From Leeuwenhoekiella sp. (GTDB lineage Bacteria; Bacteroidota; Bacteroidia; Flavobacteriales; Flavobacteriaceae): a stretch of 64,000 bases of DNA. The number at the start of each line of letters is the position of its first letter. Position 1 is the first letter of the stretch. The position numbers and the translations under genes were made by a program. Under the pieces are notes generated by a model. It was given only the letters and a program-made list of their open reading frames with translations, was not told the origin of the DNA and did not search any database. Below are positions 54,512 to 62,428 of this stretch, in pieces. Location of the stretch: contig PAPI01000036.1 of the NCBI GenBank assembly GCA_002708845.1, forward strand, positions 88,409-152,408, written 5' to 3'.

Positions 54512-55726
54512 ATGCTGCCCAAAAAATTACAGGACAAACTCGATACGCGTAAAGAGAATTACGCCCTGCGCGAATTAGGTTCCCCTCCACTGGATGGGTT
54601 AGGGGAGGTCATTGATTTTTCTTCAAACGATTACCTGGGTTTTTCTAAAAACGAGACCGTTTTTCTTCGTGCCAGCGAAATCTTAGAAGAACAAAACCTG
54701 AAACATAATGGAGCTACCGGTTCGCGTTTGCTTTCGGGGAATCACAAAATTTACGATCTGACCGAAGAGTATATCGCAAAAATACACGGAGTTGAAGCGG
54801 CTTTGATTTTTAACTCGGGTTATGATGCGAATGTGGGTTTTTTCAGCTGTGTGCCTCAGCGGGGTGATGTGATTTTGTATGATGAATTTATACACGCTAG
54901 CATTCGTGATGGGATTCAGATGAGCCATGCAAAGGCCTATAAATTCAAGCATAACGATTTGGAAGATCTGGTGTCGAAATTGTCACATCGAGCGCAGTCG
55001 AGAAGTCAAGTAAGTACAGATCAAAGCGAAATTTACGTAGTCACCGAATCGGTGTTTTCTATGGATGGTGATAGTCCCGATCTTAAAGCCATGAGCGATT
55101 TATGCGAAAATTACGGGGCCTATTTTGTAGTTGATGAGGCCCACGCCCTCGGTGTGTTTGGTTCAGGGCTGCTTGATGAACTGGCTCTTGGTCCTCAAGT
55201 TTTCGCCAGGTTGGTGACTTTTGGGAAAGCCATGGGCTGTCACGGAGCCGCTATTTTGGGCTCTTACCAACTCAAGTCTTATCTGATTAATTTCGCCCGC
55301 AGCTTGATTTATACAACGGGTTTGCCGCCGCATAGTGTAGCAACCATCTTAGCTTCTTATAAACAGCTTACAAATGTCACCCCGAGCGCAGTAGAGGGGC
55401 TTTCCGACGAAGTGAAAAAGCTTAATGAAATTATTCAATTTTTCCGTAAAGAAATCAAAATTAAAAAGCTTCAGCCGTATTTTATTGCCAGCGATTCAGC
55501 GATTCAATCGGCAATAATTTCCGGAAATGAGCGGGTTAAAGCCATTTCGCGGAAGCTTATAGAAAGCGGTTTTGATGTCAAAGCAATTCTTTCGCCCACG
55601 GTGCCTGCGGGACAGGAGCGCTTGCGGTTTTGCTTGCACAGTTACAATACGCAGAGCGAAATAAAAAGCGTTCTGGAGCTTCTGGAAGAATTCTTAGAAA
55701 ACTTGTCTGCTGAGAAGGAGAAGTGA
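54512..55726 (+). CDS. bioF: 8-amino-7-oxononanoate synthase, with three embedded repeats
   Basis: PLP enzyme that joins pimeloyl-CoA or pimeloyl-ACP with alanine in biotin synthesis. It has 404 residues from MLPKKLQDKL; an ATG at 54497 would add five residues. Signatures are DFSSNDYLGFS, HNGATGSRLLSGNH, DEAHALGVFG and the Schiff-base Lys in TFGKAMGCHGAAILGS (about residue 239). Three segments encoded by genomic repeats interrupt the normal sequence: residues 23-33, 157-167 and 288-298. All are in frame and lie between core motifs, so function is probably kept. It heads the biotin region. Confidence 0.94.
   Translation: MLPKKLQDKLDTRKENYALRELGSPPLDGLGEVIDFSSNDYLGFSKNETVFLRASEILEEQNLKHNGATGSRLLSGNHKIYDLTEEYIAKIHGVEAALIFNSGYDANVGFFSCVPQRGDVILYDEFIHASIRDGIQMSHAKAYKFKHNDLEDLVSKLSHRAQSRSQVSTDQSEIYVVTESVFSMDGDSPDLKAMSDLCENYGAYFVVDEAHALGVFGSGLLDELALGPQVFARLVTFGKAMGCHGAAILGSYQLKSYLINFARSLIYTTGLPPHSVATILASYKQLTNVTPSAVEGLSDEVKKLNEIIQFFRKEIKIKKLQPYFIASDSAIQSAIISGNERVKAISRKLIESGFDVKAILSPTVPAGQERLRFCLHSYNTQSEIKSVLELLEEFLENLSAEKEK
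54580..54608. repeat. TCCCCTCC...GGGGAGG repeat inside bioF
   Basis: TTCCCCTCC, a short spacer and GGGTTAGGGGAGG have the same layout as the copy at 53533-53561. It encodes the stretch GSPPLDGLGE just before the conserved IDFSSNDYLG motif of BioF. Confidence 0.8.
54981..55010. repeat. TGTCACNNCGAGCGCAGT repeat, copy 1 in bioF
   Basis: TGTCACATCGAGCGCAGTCG, then AGAAGTCAAG. The TCGA...TCGA arms flank a GCGCAG centre. It encodes a Ser/Arg/Gln-rich stretch (SHRAQSRSQVST) that looks inserted between the FKHNDLEDL and EIYVVTESVFSMDG parts of BioF. Confidence 0.75.
55375..55403. repeat. TGTCACNNCGAGCGCAGT repeat, copy 2 in bioF
   Basis: TGTCACCCCGAGCGCAGTAG, then AGGGGCTTT. CCCC/GGGG arms flank GAGCGCAGTAGA. 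It shares TGTCAC--CGAGCGCAGT with copy 1. It encodes VTPSAVEGLS in the BioF C-terminal half. Confidence 0.75.
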
Positions 55727-55739
55727 AGTCTTGGCATTG

Positions 55740-55747
55740 TACTTTTG
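55740..55747 (+). promoter_or_regulatory. -7 box of the DUF2007-bioD-bioA transcript
   Basis: TACTTTTG is a perfect TAnnTTTG. It lies 113 bases before the DUF2007 ATG. No -33 element is clear. The leader would contain the palindrome at 55812-55827. Confidence 0.45.
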
Positions 55748-55811
55748 CAGCTAAGAAATGGCTACAAGGGAGAATTGCATACCAGCCGAAATGATAATTA
55801 GACATTAAACC

Positions 55812-55827
55812 TGCCTGCCGGCAGGCA
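55812..55827. repeat. Perfect 16-base palindrome TGCCTGCCGGCAGGCA
   Basis: A fully self-complementary site in the leader of the DUF2007 gene, 32 bases before the ATG. Similar CTGCCGGCCGG sequence appears upstream of bioB (61268-61278). It may be another dispersed repeat. Confidence 0.85.
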
Positions 55828-55859
55828 AGTCTGACCTCTAAAAACAATACAGATACCTG

Positions 55860-56276
55860 ATGAAATCGGAACTCAAAGTGATCGCGCGATTTACCTATTC
55901 TGCTGAAGCGCAAATTATAAAGGGCAGATTGGAGGCAGACGGGATTGAATCTTTTCTAAAAGACGAATATACTATTGATACCGACCCGTTAATCAGCAAT
56001 GCAATAGGTGGGGTGAAGCTTGCAGTCTGGGATGAAGATGTGTTGCGGGCAAAGAAAATTTTAGATAGTGTTGAAGAATTTTCTGTAGACGATGCGGGAG
56101 AACCCTTGCATTGCCCGCGCTGCGACAGTACACACGTAAAATATTATACCACGGTAAACAGTTTTAAAGCCTTTGCTTCGTTTTTGGTGACGGCTCTTGT
56201 TTCCGTTTTACCCTTTTATACCAAATACGAATACCGTTGCGAAAACTGTAAAAATCAATTCAATCTCCATGAGTAA
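55860..56276 (+). CDS. DUF2007-domain protein with C-terminal zinc ribbon
   Basis: A 138-residue protein. Residues about 1-75 match the ferredoxin-like DUF2007 domain (ARFTYSAEAQIIKGRLEADG, FLKDEYTIDTDPLISNAIGG), thought to be a signal-transducing module. A two-part zinc ribbon follows, CPRCDSTHV and YRCENCKNQF, separated by a hydrophobic stretch (FASFLVTALVSVLPF) that may span the membrane. It overlaps the start of bioD by 8 bases, so the two are coupled, yet it has no known role in biotin synthesis. Confidence 0.8.
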   Translation: MKSELKVIARFTYSAEAQIIKGRLEADGIESFLKDEYTIDTDPLISNAIGGVKLAVWDEDVLRAKKILDSVEEFSVDDAGEPLHCPRCDSTHVKYYTTVNSFKAFASFLVTALVSVLPFYTKYEYRCENCKNQFNLHE

Positions 56277-56895
56277 GAACACCTATTTTATTACCGGAAT
56301 TTCTACAGAAGTGGGCAAAACCGTGGCTTCGGCAATTGTGACGGAAGCTCTGGAAGCCGATTACTGGAAACCCATACAGGCAGGTGATTTGGGGCATTCA
56401 GACACGCATAAGGTCAGGAGTTTGGTATCAAACACCAGGACACAGTTTCATCCCAATGCTTTCAGTTTAAATACGCCTATGAGTCCGCATGCAGCGGCAG
56501 ATATTGACGGAGTTACTATTAAAGCTTCAGAAATAAAGCGACCCAAAACCAAAAATAATCTGGTGATTGAAGGAGCTGGGGGTTTATTGGTTCCTATAAA
56601 TGATGCGGAAACGATATTAGATTTGATTGCACCGGAAGATCGGGTAATTATAGTCTCACGGCATTATCTGGGCAGTATCAATCATACCCTGCTCACGGTG
56701 GACAAACTGAAACAGGCTGGAAAAACGATATTTGGAATTTTGTTTAGTGGCGATGAGCACCCCACAACCGAAGCTGTTATTGAAAAAATGAGCGGCGTTC
56801 CTGTTTTAGGCCGAATTGATGAAGAACCTTACTTTGATAAAATGGTAGTCAAAGAATATGCAGAGCTGTTGAAGGAAATTCTTAGTAAACAATAA
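56269..56895 (+). CDS. bioD: Dethiobiotin synthetase
   Basis: Closes the ureido ring of dethiobiotin from 7,8-diaminononanoate, CO2 and ATP. It has 208 residues from MSKNTYFITG; longer upstream frames would read through the DUF2007 gene. The P-loop is GISTEVGKTVASAI, the conserved KPIQAG is present near residue 35, and VIEGAGGLLVP marks the substrate-phosphate region. bioA follows after 29 bases. Confidence 0.94.
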   Translation: MSKNTYFITGISTEVGKTVASAIVTEALEADYWKPIQAGDLGHSDTHKVRSLVSNTRTQFHPNAFSLNTPMSPHAAADIDGVTIKASEIKRPKTKNNLVIEGAGGLLVPINDAETILDLIAPEDRVIIVSRHYLGSINHTLLTVDKLKQAGKTIFGILFSGDEHPTTEAVIEKMSGVPVLGRIDEEPYFDKMVVKEYAELLKEILSKQ

Positions 56896-56924
56896 GCAGT
56901 CAAGCCAATTTTAAACTTTAAATT

Positions 56925-58190
56925 TTGAATTTAACCGAACGCGACAAAAAACACATTTGGCATCCGCTTACCCAGCATAAGCTGCACCCTGAAGCAAAGC
57001 CCATTATTAAAGCAAAAGGCGCGTTGTTATACGATGAGGCAGGCAAAGATTATGTAGATGCAATTTCCTCATGGTATACGGCGATGTACGGGCATTGCAA
57101 CGATTTTATTACCGAACGTGCTCATAAGCAAATGCAGCAGCTGGATCAGATTATTTTTAGTGGTTTTACCCACGAGCCCGCGGTAGAATTGTCTGAAAAA
57201 TTGATGGCCATTCTTCCTGATAATCAGCAGAAGTTGATGTTTAACGACAACGGCTCTACGGCAACCGAAATCGGGATTAAAATGGCGTTGCAATACCATC
57301 ACAATAAGGGCGAGAACCGAAAAACTCTTCTCGCTTTTGAAGAGGGTTTTCACGGTGATACATTGGGTGCAATGTCCGTAAGTGGCTTATCGGTTTATAA
57401 CGGGCCGTTTGAGGAATTTTTTATAGATGTTAAACGCATTCCATTGCCTAACGGCGAAAACATTGAAGAGGTTTTAAAAACTATTGAAGACGTCCATAAG
57501 GCGAGTCCGCTTGCGGGTTTTATCTATGAGCCACTTGTTCAGGGCGCCGCCGGAATGAAAATGTATCAGGCACAACATCTTGAACCGATTTTACAAAAAT
57601 GCAAAGAGCTTGGGATAATCACAGTGGCTGACGAGGTGATGACCGGCTTTGGCAAAACCGGAAGCTTTTTTGCGTCAGATCATATCTCTATTAAACCTGA
57701 TGTGATGTGTCTGTCCAAAGCGCTTACTGCCGGGCTTGTTCCTATGGGAATTACTACCTGCACGCAGGAGATTTACGATGCGTTTTATGATGATGATATT
57801 GGTAAGGGCTTGTTTCACGCGCATACGTATTCGGCAAATCCCATCGCCTGCGCTACGGCTATTGCCGGGATTGACTTGTTGCAATCTGAAGAAATTCAGC
57901 AAAATATTAAAACGATTCAAAGCTGGCATCAGGAATTTTCAAACGAAATCAAGGATCATTCTAAAGTTAAAACCACCCGTCAACAAGGGGTTATTTTTGC
58001 GTTGGAGCTCGATATTGCGATGGAGCGTTACGGCGATCTTCGGTATAGAATTTATGAGTTTTGTATGGCGGAAGGCGTGTATTTACGGCCTCTGGGTGCG
58101 ACCATTTATATTTTGGCACCATACATTACCACGCGCGACCAGATGGAACGGGTGTATGCGGCGATCAGGAAAGTATTGGATGCGTTTTGA
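56925..58190 (+). CDS. bioA: Adenosylmethionine--8-amino-7-oxononanoate aminotransferase
   Basis: Transaminates the BioF product to 7,8-diaminononanoate, in most organisms with S-adenosylmethionine as amino donor. It has 421 residues. A TTG start (MNLTERDKKHIWHPLTQH) is the only plausible one. The PLP motifs are NDNGSTATEIGIKMALQ, VADEVMTGFGKTGSFF and MCLSKALTAGLVPMG with the Schiff-base Lys. The N-terminal block HIWHPLTQHKL and SSWYTAMYGHCN are typical of BioA. Confidence 0.95.
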   Translation: MNLTERDKKHIWHPLTQHKLHPEAKPIIKAKGALLYDEAGKDYVDAISSWYTAMYGHCNDFITERAHKQMQQLDQIIFSGFTHEPAVELSEKLMAILPDNQQKLMFNDNGSTATEIGIKMALQYHHNKGENRKTLLAFEEGFHGDTLGAMSVSGLSVYNGPFEEFFIDVKRIPLPNGENIEEVLKTIEDVHKASPLAGFIYEPLVQGAAGMKMYQAQHLEPILQKCKELGIITVADEVMTGFGKTGSFFASDHISIKPDVMCLSKALTAGLVPMGITTCTQEIYDAFYDDDIGKGLFHAHTYSANPIACATAIAGIDLLQSEEIQQNIKTIQSWHQEFSNEIKDHSKVKTTRQQGVIFALELDIAMERYGDLRYRIYEFCMAEGVYLRPLGATIYILAPYITTRDQMERVYAAIRKVLDAF

Positions 58191-58257
58191 TGTACTGTTC
58201 ACAAGTTCAGTTTTTTATGGCATAAATCGTGATTAAAAATACCCCTAAATCCGTTTT

Positions 58258-59379
58258 ATGAAAAAACTACTACTCTTCAGTCTTTTTATCTTCAGCTTTT
58301 ATTCCTGCAAAAAAGATCAGTCTAAAGTCGAACTTACCAATCTGCTCAGTGAACTTGGTGATGAAAAGCAAAAATTCACTATTTCTTCAGATTCCATCAC
58401 TGAAATCACAGGCGAGTACGGCACACGTATACTCGTAAATCCGGCTGATTTGGTTTTGGAAAATGGCCGTTCTGCTAGGGGCAAAATTAGATTAGAACTT
58501 ACCGAATTAACCACTAAAGAAGCTTTGATAAGGCACAACGCTCAGACCCGTTCTGGTGATGACTGGCTTATTTCTGGTGGTGCGTATAATATTCAGTTGT
58601 TTGGTGATTCCGGTGAAGAATTGAAACTTCGTGAAGGCAAAAGTCTGGAAGTTCAATTCCCAAAATTTGCTGATGAACCGATGCAGCTTTTTTCAGGTAC
58701 CAGGAATGAAGAAACTATGATGAATTGGGAGTTGAAGGATGAAGTTCTTCAAGAACAAACTTTTAACGGGGTATTAGTTGAGAGAAGATTAGTCATTGAT
58801 GAAGAAAGTACCAGAGCATATAGGGTTGATACTGCGAGGGAAATTGAATCGAGGAGAGATTTAGGGAAAATTTCTACAATTCAACTGGAGGAGTATAAAA
58901 ATTCTAATAAAACAGATTCAATCTTTTTTCAGAATGATACTGTTTATATTCTTGAAAAGACAATTTTTGATTTTTTGGAAGGTACTATGGATTGTCTTGG
59001 TGATCGCGAGAAAAACAACTTATGGCGAACGGAAAAAATACTGTATGAAAACATTCAGCTAGCAAAACTAGGCTGGATTAATGTAGATCGTCTGTATCCC
59101 GATATTGAAGAACGCATTGAATTGCAGATCAGTAATGGCGATCAGTTTACATTACTTTACGTCATTGATGAGTCAAACAATACGGTTTTAAATTTGTATG
59201 CTTATGAGGGTTATAAAATTTCCTTACCAAAAGGCAGGCAATTTAAGCTATTGGGATTTTTTCTGGAAGATGAGCAACTATTTGCAGCAAAGAAAGCGAT
59301 ACGACTTATTGAAGATCGCAAGCTAGAGCTAAAAATGAAAGCTATTGATCTGGAAGATATTGACAAATACCTTAATTAG
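58258..59379 (+). CDS. Hypothetical lipoprotein in the biotin region
   Basis: A 373-residue lipoprotein with lipobox YSCKK (Cys17). The first 150 residues contain a beta-rich segment, ITEIT through QLFSGTRNEETMM, that resembles domains of other Bacteroidota outer-membrane-anchored proteins, but I cannot name a family. The rest is mixed alpha/beta with many charged residues. It overlaps the convergent Coa1-like gene by 8 bases. No link to biotin metabolism is evident; it may simply be intercalated. Confidence 0.65.
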   Translation: MKKLLLFSLFIFSFYSCKKDQSKVELTNLLSELGDEKQKFTISSDSITEITGEYGTRILVNPADLVLENGRSARGKIRLELTELTTKEALIRHNAQTRSGDDWLISGGAYNIQLFGDSGEELKLREGKSLEVQFPKFADEPMQLFSGTRNEETMMNWELKDEVLQEQTFNGVLVERRLVIDEESTRAYRVDTAREIESRRDLGKISTIQLEEYKNSNKTDSIFFQNDTVYILEKTIFDFLEGTMDCLGDREKNNLWRTEKILYENIQLAKLGWINVDRLYPDIEERIELQISNGDQFTLLYVIDESNNTVLNLYAYEGYKISLPKGRQFKLLGFFLEDEQLFAAKKAIRLIEDRKLELKMKAIDLEDIDKYLN

Positions 59380-59815
59380 CGCCTTCCTCAATCTCATTAT
59401 CCCGAAGATCAATAGTTTCTCCGGTTTCATCAACATAAATTTCAAAAACTTCGTAAACGCGATTATCATCTTCTCCCGAACTTTTGACATTTAAAGTAGC
59501 GCTGCTCTTGGGGCCACTTATAGGCAAAGTAACTTCGCTGGTTTTATGTCCGTTGTTTATTTTAACCGAATAACTGCCGATACCGTCTTCTTCAATAGGT
59601 TCGCCCAATGCTTCAATAACTTGCGGATTGGTCTGTGCCATTAAAAGGATTTCGTCAGCGCCCGTACTTGACTTTACAGAGCTGAAAAACCCAAAAATCG
59701 CCGTTCCTAAGAGTAAAATTCCGCCAATAATAATCGTAAAGCAGCCGCCTAAAGGCACTACCCATTTCCAGTTTCGGGACCACCAGCTGCGTGGTTCAGT
59801 TTCCAGTTCGTTCAT
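59372..59815 (-). CDS. Coa1-like (cytochrome c oxidase assembly factor 1 family) membrane protein
   Basis: A 147-residue protein with a short cytoplasmic N-terminus, one transmembrane helix (VVPLGGCFTIIIGGILLLGT, about residues 18-45) and a small soluble domain with ALGEPIEEDGIGSYSVKINN. This matches the Coa1 family (PF08695), known from mitochondria and present in many bacteria. No oxidase gene is nearby, so a role in cytochrome oxidase assembly is only a family-level guess. It converges on the hypothetical lipoprotein gene. Confidence 0.75.
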   Translation of the reverse strand: MNELETEPRSWWSRNWKWVVPLGGCFTIIIGGILLLGTAIFGFFSSVKSSTGADEILLMAQTNPQVIEALGEPIEEDGIGSYSVKINNGHKTSEVTLPISGPKSSATLNVKSSGEDDNRVYEVFEIYVDETGETIDLRDNEIEEGAN

Positions 59816-59942
59816 AAGTGTTTGGTTTTTTGATTGGCACCGCCAATGGGTTTAATACCCTGAGGCTTGTCTTTAAATTGAAAATAATTCCTCTTGGACT
59901 TGCCCCGAGGTCCATACTGATACTGCTAAACTAATGGTTTTA

Positions 59943-59964
59943 ATTGAAAAAGTACTTTTTCAAT
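59943..59964. promoter_or_regulatory. Perfect 22-base palindrome, operator candidate upstream of the ketosynthase gene
   Basis: ATTGAAAAAGTAC followed by its mirror image forms an unbroken 22-base palindrome centred between 59953 and 59954. It ends 21 bases before the -7 box TATTTTTG at 59985-59992, i.e. over the expected -33 region. This is the classical position for a repressor or activator site. Confidence 0.6.
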
Positions 59965-59984
59965 GCGCTCCGATGTGTAAATGC

Positions 59985-59992
59985 TATTTTTG
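59985..59992 (+). promoter_or_regulatory. -7 box of the ketosynthase gene
   Basis: TATTTTTG is a perfect match 18 bases before the ATG at 60011, giving a leader of about 12 bases. The alternative ATG at 59981 lies before the box and is not usable by this promoter. Confidence 0.65.
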
Positions 59993-60010
59993 CATCAAAT
60001 TTTTTATGTG

Positions 60011-61225
60011 ATGCAACCTATTGCAATTACCGGTTCCGCTTCTATTTCTGCCGCTGGCGAAAATGCTCTGACTCCAAGATCAGGCAAGCATTTCCTGACT
60101 TTTGATGAGCAGCTTGATGCCTGGGTGGGGAAACTTCCGGAAGTATTGAAAACGCAAATTGAAGAGATACGCGACGAAAATCGCAATTACAACGCTTTGG
60201 ATGCTTCGGTACTCTATGCGATGTATGTTTCACGAGCAGCAGCACAGCAAGCGGGTTGGCAAAAAGGAGCTGCTTTTGGGATTAATATCGGTTCGTCACG
60301 GGGAGCAACCCAACTTTTCGAGCAGTATTATGATGCCTTTTCTAAAACCGGAAAGGCCGAAACTCTGGCTTCGCCAACCACTACGCTCGGTAATATTTCA
60401 TCCTGGGTCGCGCAGGACTTACAAAATGACGGTCCTGATATCTCCCACTCTATTACCTGCTCAACGGCTTTGCATGCATTGCTTAATGGGGTCGCCTGGC
60501 TACAGGCCGGGATGTGTGATAAATTTCTCGTTGGCGGGAGCGAGGCGGCCTTAACGCTCTTTACGATTGCGCAGATGAAAGCGCTAAAAACCTACAGCCG
60601 TGCCGGAGAAAATACAGATTTCCCCTGTTTGGCTTTTGATTTGAAAAAGAACGAAAATACCATGGTTTTGGGTGAAGGTGCGGCTTCTATTTGTTTGGAA
60701 AAAGGGAAGCACGAGAATGCTTTAGCCTATATAATCGGCGTAGGTTATGCTACCGAACCTTTAAAACACGCAGTTTCGGTTTCTGCGGAAGCGACCTGCT
60801 TTCAAAAATCGATGCGCATGGCTGTTGAGAGCGCGTTTGGGAGTGAGGATGAGATTTCCGCCTTCGCGGAAATGCAAAAAAATAGTCAGATTCCGACCTT
60901 CTCGGAAATGACGAAAAATGTAGATGCGGTTGTGATGCACGCCCCGGGAACCATATTAGGTGATACTTCTGAATATAAAGCGATTAAAAAAATATTTGGT
61001 AAAAATCTTCCGTTATTAACAACAAATAAATGGAAAATAGGCCACACCTTCGGTGCCAGCGGACTTTTGAGTTTAGATACTGCAATTCAGATGCTTCAGA
61101 CCCAGGAATGGGAGGAAACGCCATTTTTTTCGCCGCAGGCTAAACCGAAAGAATTAAAAAACATACTGGTAAATGCGGTAGGTTTTGGAGGAAATGCTGT
61201 GAGTATTTTAGTGAGTAGGGCTTAG
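60011..61225 (+). CDS. Beta-ketoacyl synthase (FabF-like) in the biotin region, with embedded repeats
   Basis: A 404-residue thiolase-fold condensing enzyme. The Cys-His-His triad of decarboxylating ketosynthases is present: Cys150 in SITCSTALHALLNG, His310 in VMHAPGTILGDTSEY and His345 in KIGHTFGASGLLSLD. The start is at MQPIAITGSA. Residues about 282-300 are encoded by two palindromic repeats. It lies between bioA and bioB with its own promoter. Because bioC, bioH, bioW and bioZ are absent from the window, it may help build the pimeloyl chain; this is inference. It could instead act in an unrelated lipid pathway. Confidence 0.87.
   Translation: MQPIAITGSASISAAGENALTPRSGKHFLTFDEQLDAWVGKLPEVLKTQIEEIRDENRNYNALDASVLYAMYVSRAAAQQAGWQKGAAFGINIGSSRGATQLFEQYYDAFSKTGKAETLASPTTTLGNISSWVAQDLQNDGPDISHSITCSTALHALLNGVAWLQAGMCDKFLVGGSEAALTLFTIAQMKALKTYSRAGENTDFPCLAFDLKKNENTMVLGEGAASICLEKGKHENALAYIIGVGYATEPLKHAVSVSAEATCFQKSMRMAVESAFGSEDEISAFAEMQKNSQIPTFSEMTKNVDAVVMHAPGTILGDTSEYKAIKKIFGKNLPLLTTNKWKIGHTFGASGLLSLDTAIQMLQTQEWEETPFFSPQAKPKELKNILVNAVGFGGNAVSILVSRA
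60854..60909. repeat. Two ATTTCCGC-type palindromic repeats inside the ketosynthase gene
   Basis: ATTTCCGCCTTCGCGGAAAT (60854-60873) and ATTCCGACCTTCTCGGAAAT (60890-60909) are related palindromes 16 bases apart. The first matches 50707-50726 exactly in reverse complement. They encode ISAFAEM and IPTFSEM stretches of the enzyme in a loop before the conserved VVMHAPGT strand. Confidence 0.85.
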
Positions 61226-61254
61226 TTTTTCAACTTTATAAAAATCAGATTTAG

Positions 61255-61262
61255 TATTTTTG
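61255..61262 (+). promoter_or_regulatory. -7 box of bioB
   Basis: TATTTTTG is a perfect match 68 bases before the bioB ATG. The leader carries a CCTGCCGGCCGG sequence at 61267-61278 that resembles the palindrome at 55812. Confidence 0.55.
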
Positions 61263-61330
61263 AACCATCTCCTGCCGGCCGGAAAAGTTGCTATGGCTTT
61301 TTAAGGCACTAAAGATTTAAAAACAGACCC

Positions 61331-62410
61331 ATGAAACACAATTGGACTCGCGAGGAAATCCTCGATATTTATAACAAACCCTTGATGGAACTGCTTTATG
61401 AAGCGGCAACGGTGCATCGCCAACATCACGATCCCAATACGGTACAGGTTTCCACGTTGTTGTCTATTAAAACCGGAGGTTGTCCTGAAGATTGTGGCTA
61501 TTGTCCCCAGGCAGCGCGCTACCATACCGATATTGAAGGTAATGATTTGATGGGCGTACAGCAGGTAAAAGCGCAGGCTTTACGTGCAAAAGCAGCCGGA
61601 AGTTCACGGGTGTGTATGGGTGCCGCCTGGAGAAATGTAAAAGACGGGGAAGAATTTGATCAGGTTTTGGAGATGGTGCGTACCATCAACAAACTGGATA
61701 TGGAAGTTTGCTGTACCTTGGGTATGATTACCGAAAATCAGGCGCAACGCCTTGCTGAAGCCGGTTTATATGCCTACAATCATAACTTAGATACGTCTGA
61801 AGATTATTATAAAGATGTGATTTCTACGCGTGCTTTTCAGGACCGTCTGGATACAATAGGAAACGTGCGTAAAACCAATGTTACCGTGTGTAGCGGTGGT
61901 ATTATTGGTATGGGTGAAAAGGTTGAAGACCGCGCTGGAATGCTGGTTGCGCTGGCTACTTTAGATCCACAACCTGAGAGTGTGCCTATCAACGCTTTAG
62001 TTGCTGTTGAAGGCACCCCGATGGAAGATATAGAGCCCATTTCGATTTGGGAAATGGTGCGTATGGTAGCTACCACCCGTATTGTAATGCCACAAACGCA
62101 AGTACGACTAAGTGCTGGTCGTACACAAATGAGCAGAGAAGGGCAGGCGATGTGCTTTTTTGCAGGTGCAAACTCCATTTTTGCGGGAGACAAGTTATTG
62201 ACTACTCCTAATCCTGATGTAAATGAGGATATGGAAATGTTTAAACTGCTGGGCTTAAATCCGCAGGCGCCATTTGTTAAAAAAGCACAGCCTGAAACGG
62301 TAGAAGCGGCTGAATCAAAACATTTGCCTAAAGGCGAAAAACCAAAATGGTCAAGACCCGGGCATACCATTCCACGGAATGAGGAGGCGAAAGCCAAAGC
62401 AAAGGCCTAA
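61331..62410 (+). CDS. bioB: Biotin synthase
   Basis: Radical SAM enzyme that inserts sulfur into dethiobiotin. It has 359 residues. The 4Fe-4S SAM cluster motif is GGCPEDCGYCPQAARYHT (CxxxCxxC). Further signatures are CMGAAWRNVKDG, ETDLDT-type YNHNLDTSEDYY, CSGGIIGMGE and the 2Fe-2S region ending SAGRTQMSREGQAMCFFAGAN. The C-terminal tail is a short Lys/Ala-rich segment. It is the last recognisable bio gene here. Confidence 0.97.
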   Translation: MKHNWTREEILDIYNKPLMELLYEAATVHRQHHDPNTVQVSTLLSIKTGGCPEDCGYCPQAARYHTDIEGNDLMGVQQVKAQALRAKAAGSSRVCMGAAWRNVKDGEEFDQVLEMVRTINKLDMEVCCTLGMITENQAQRLAEAGLYAYNHNLDTSEDYYKDVISTRAFQDRLDTIGNVRKTNVTVCSGGIIGMGEKVEDRAGMLVALATLDPQPESVPINALVAVEGTPMEDIEPISIWEMVRMVATTRIVMPQTQVRLSAGRTQMSREGQAMCFFAGANSIFAGDKLLTTPNPDVNEDMEMFKLLGLNPQAPFVKKAQPETVEAAESKHLPKGEKPKWSRPGHTIPRNEEAKAKAKA

Positions 62411-62428
62411 TTTAATTTTATAGCATAC

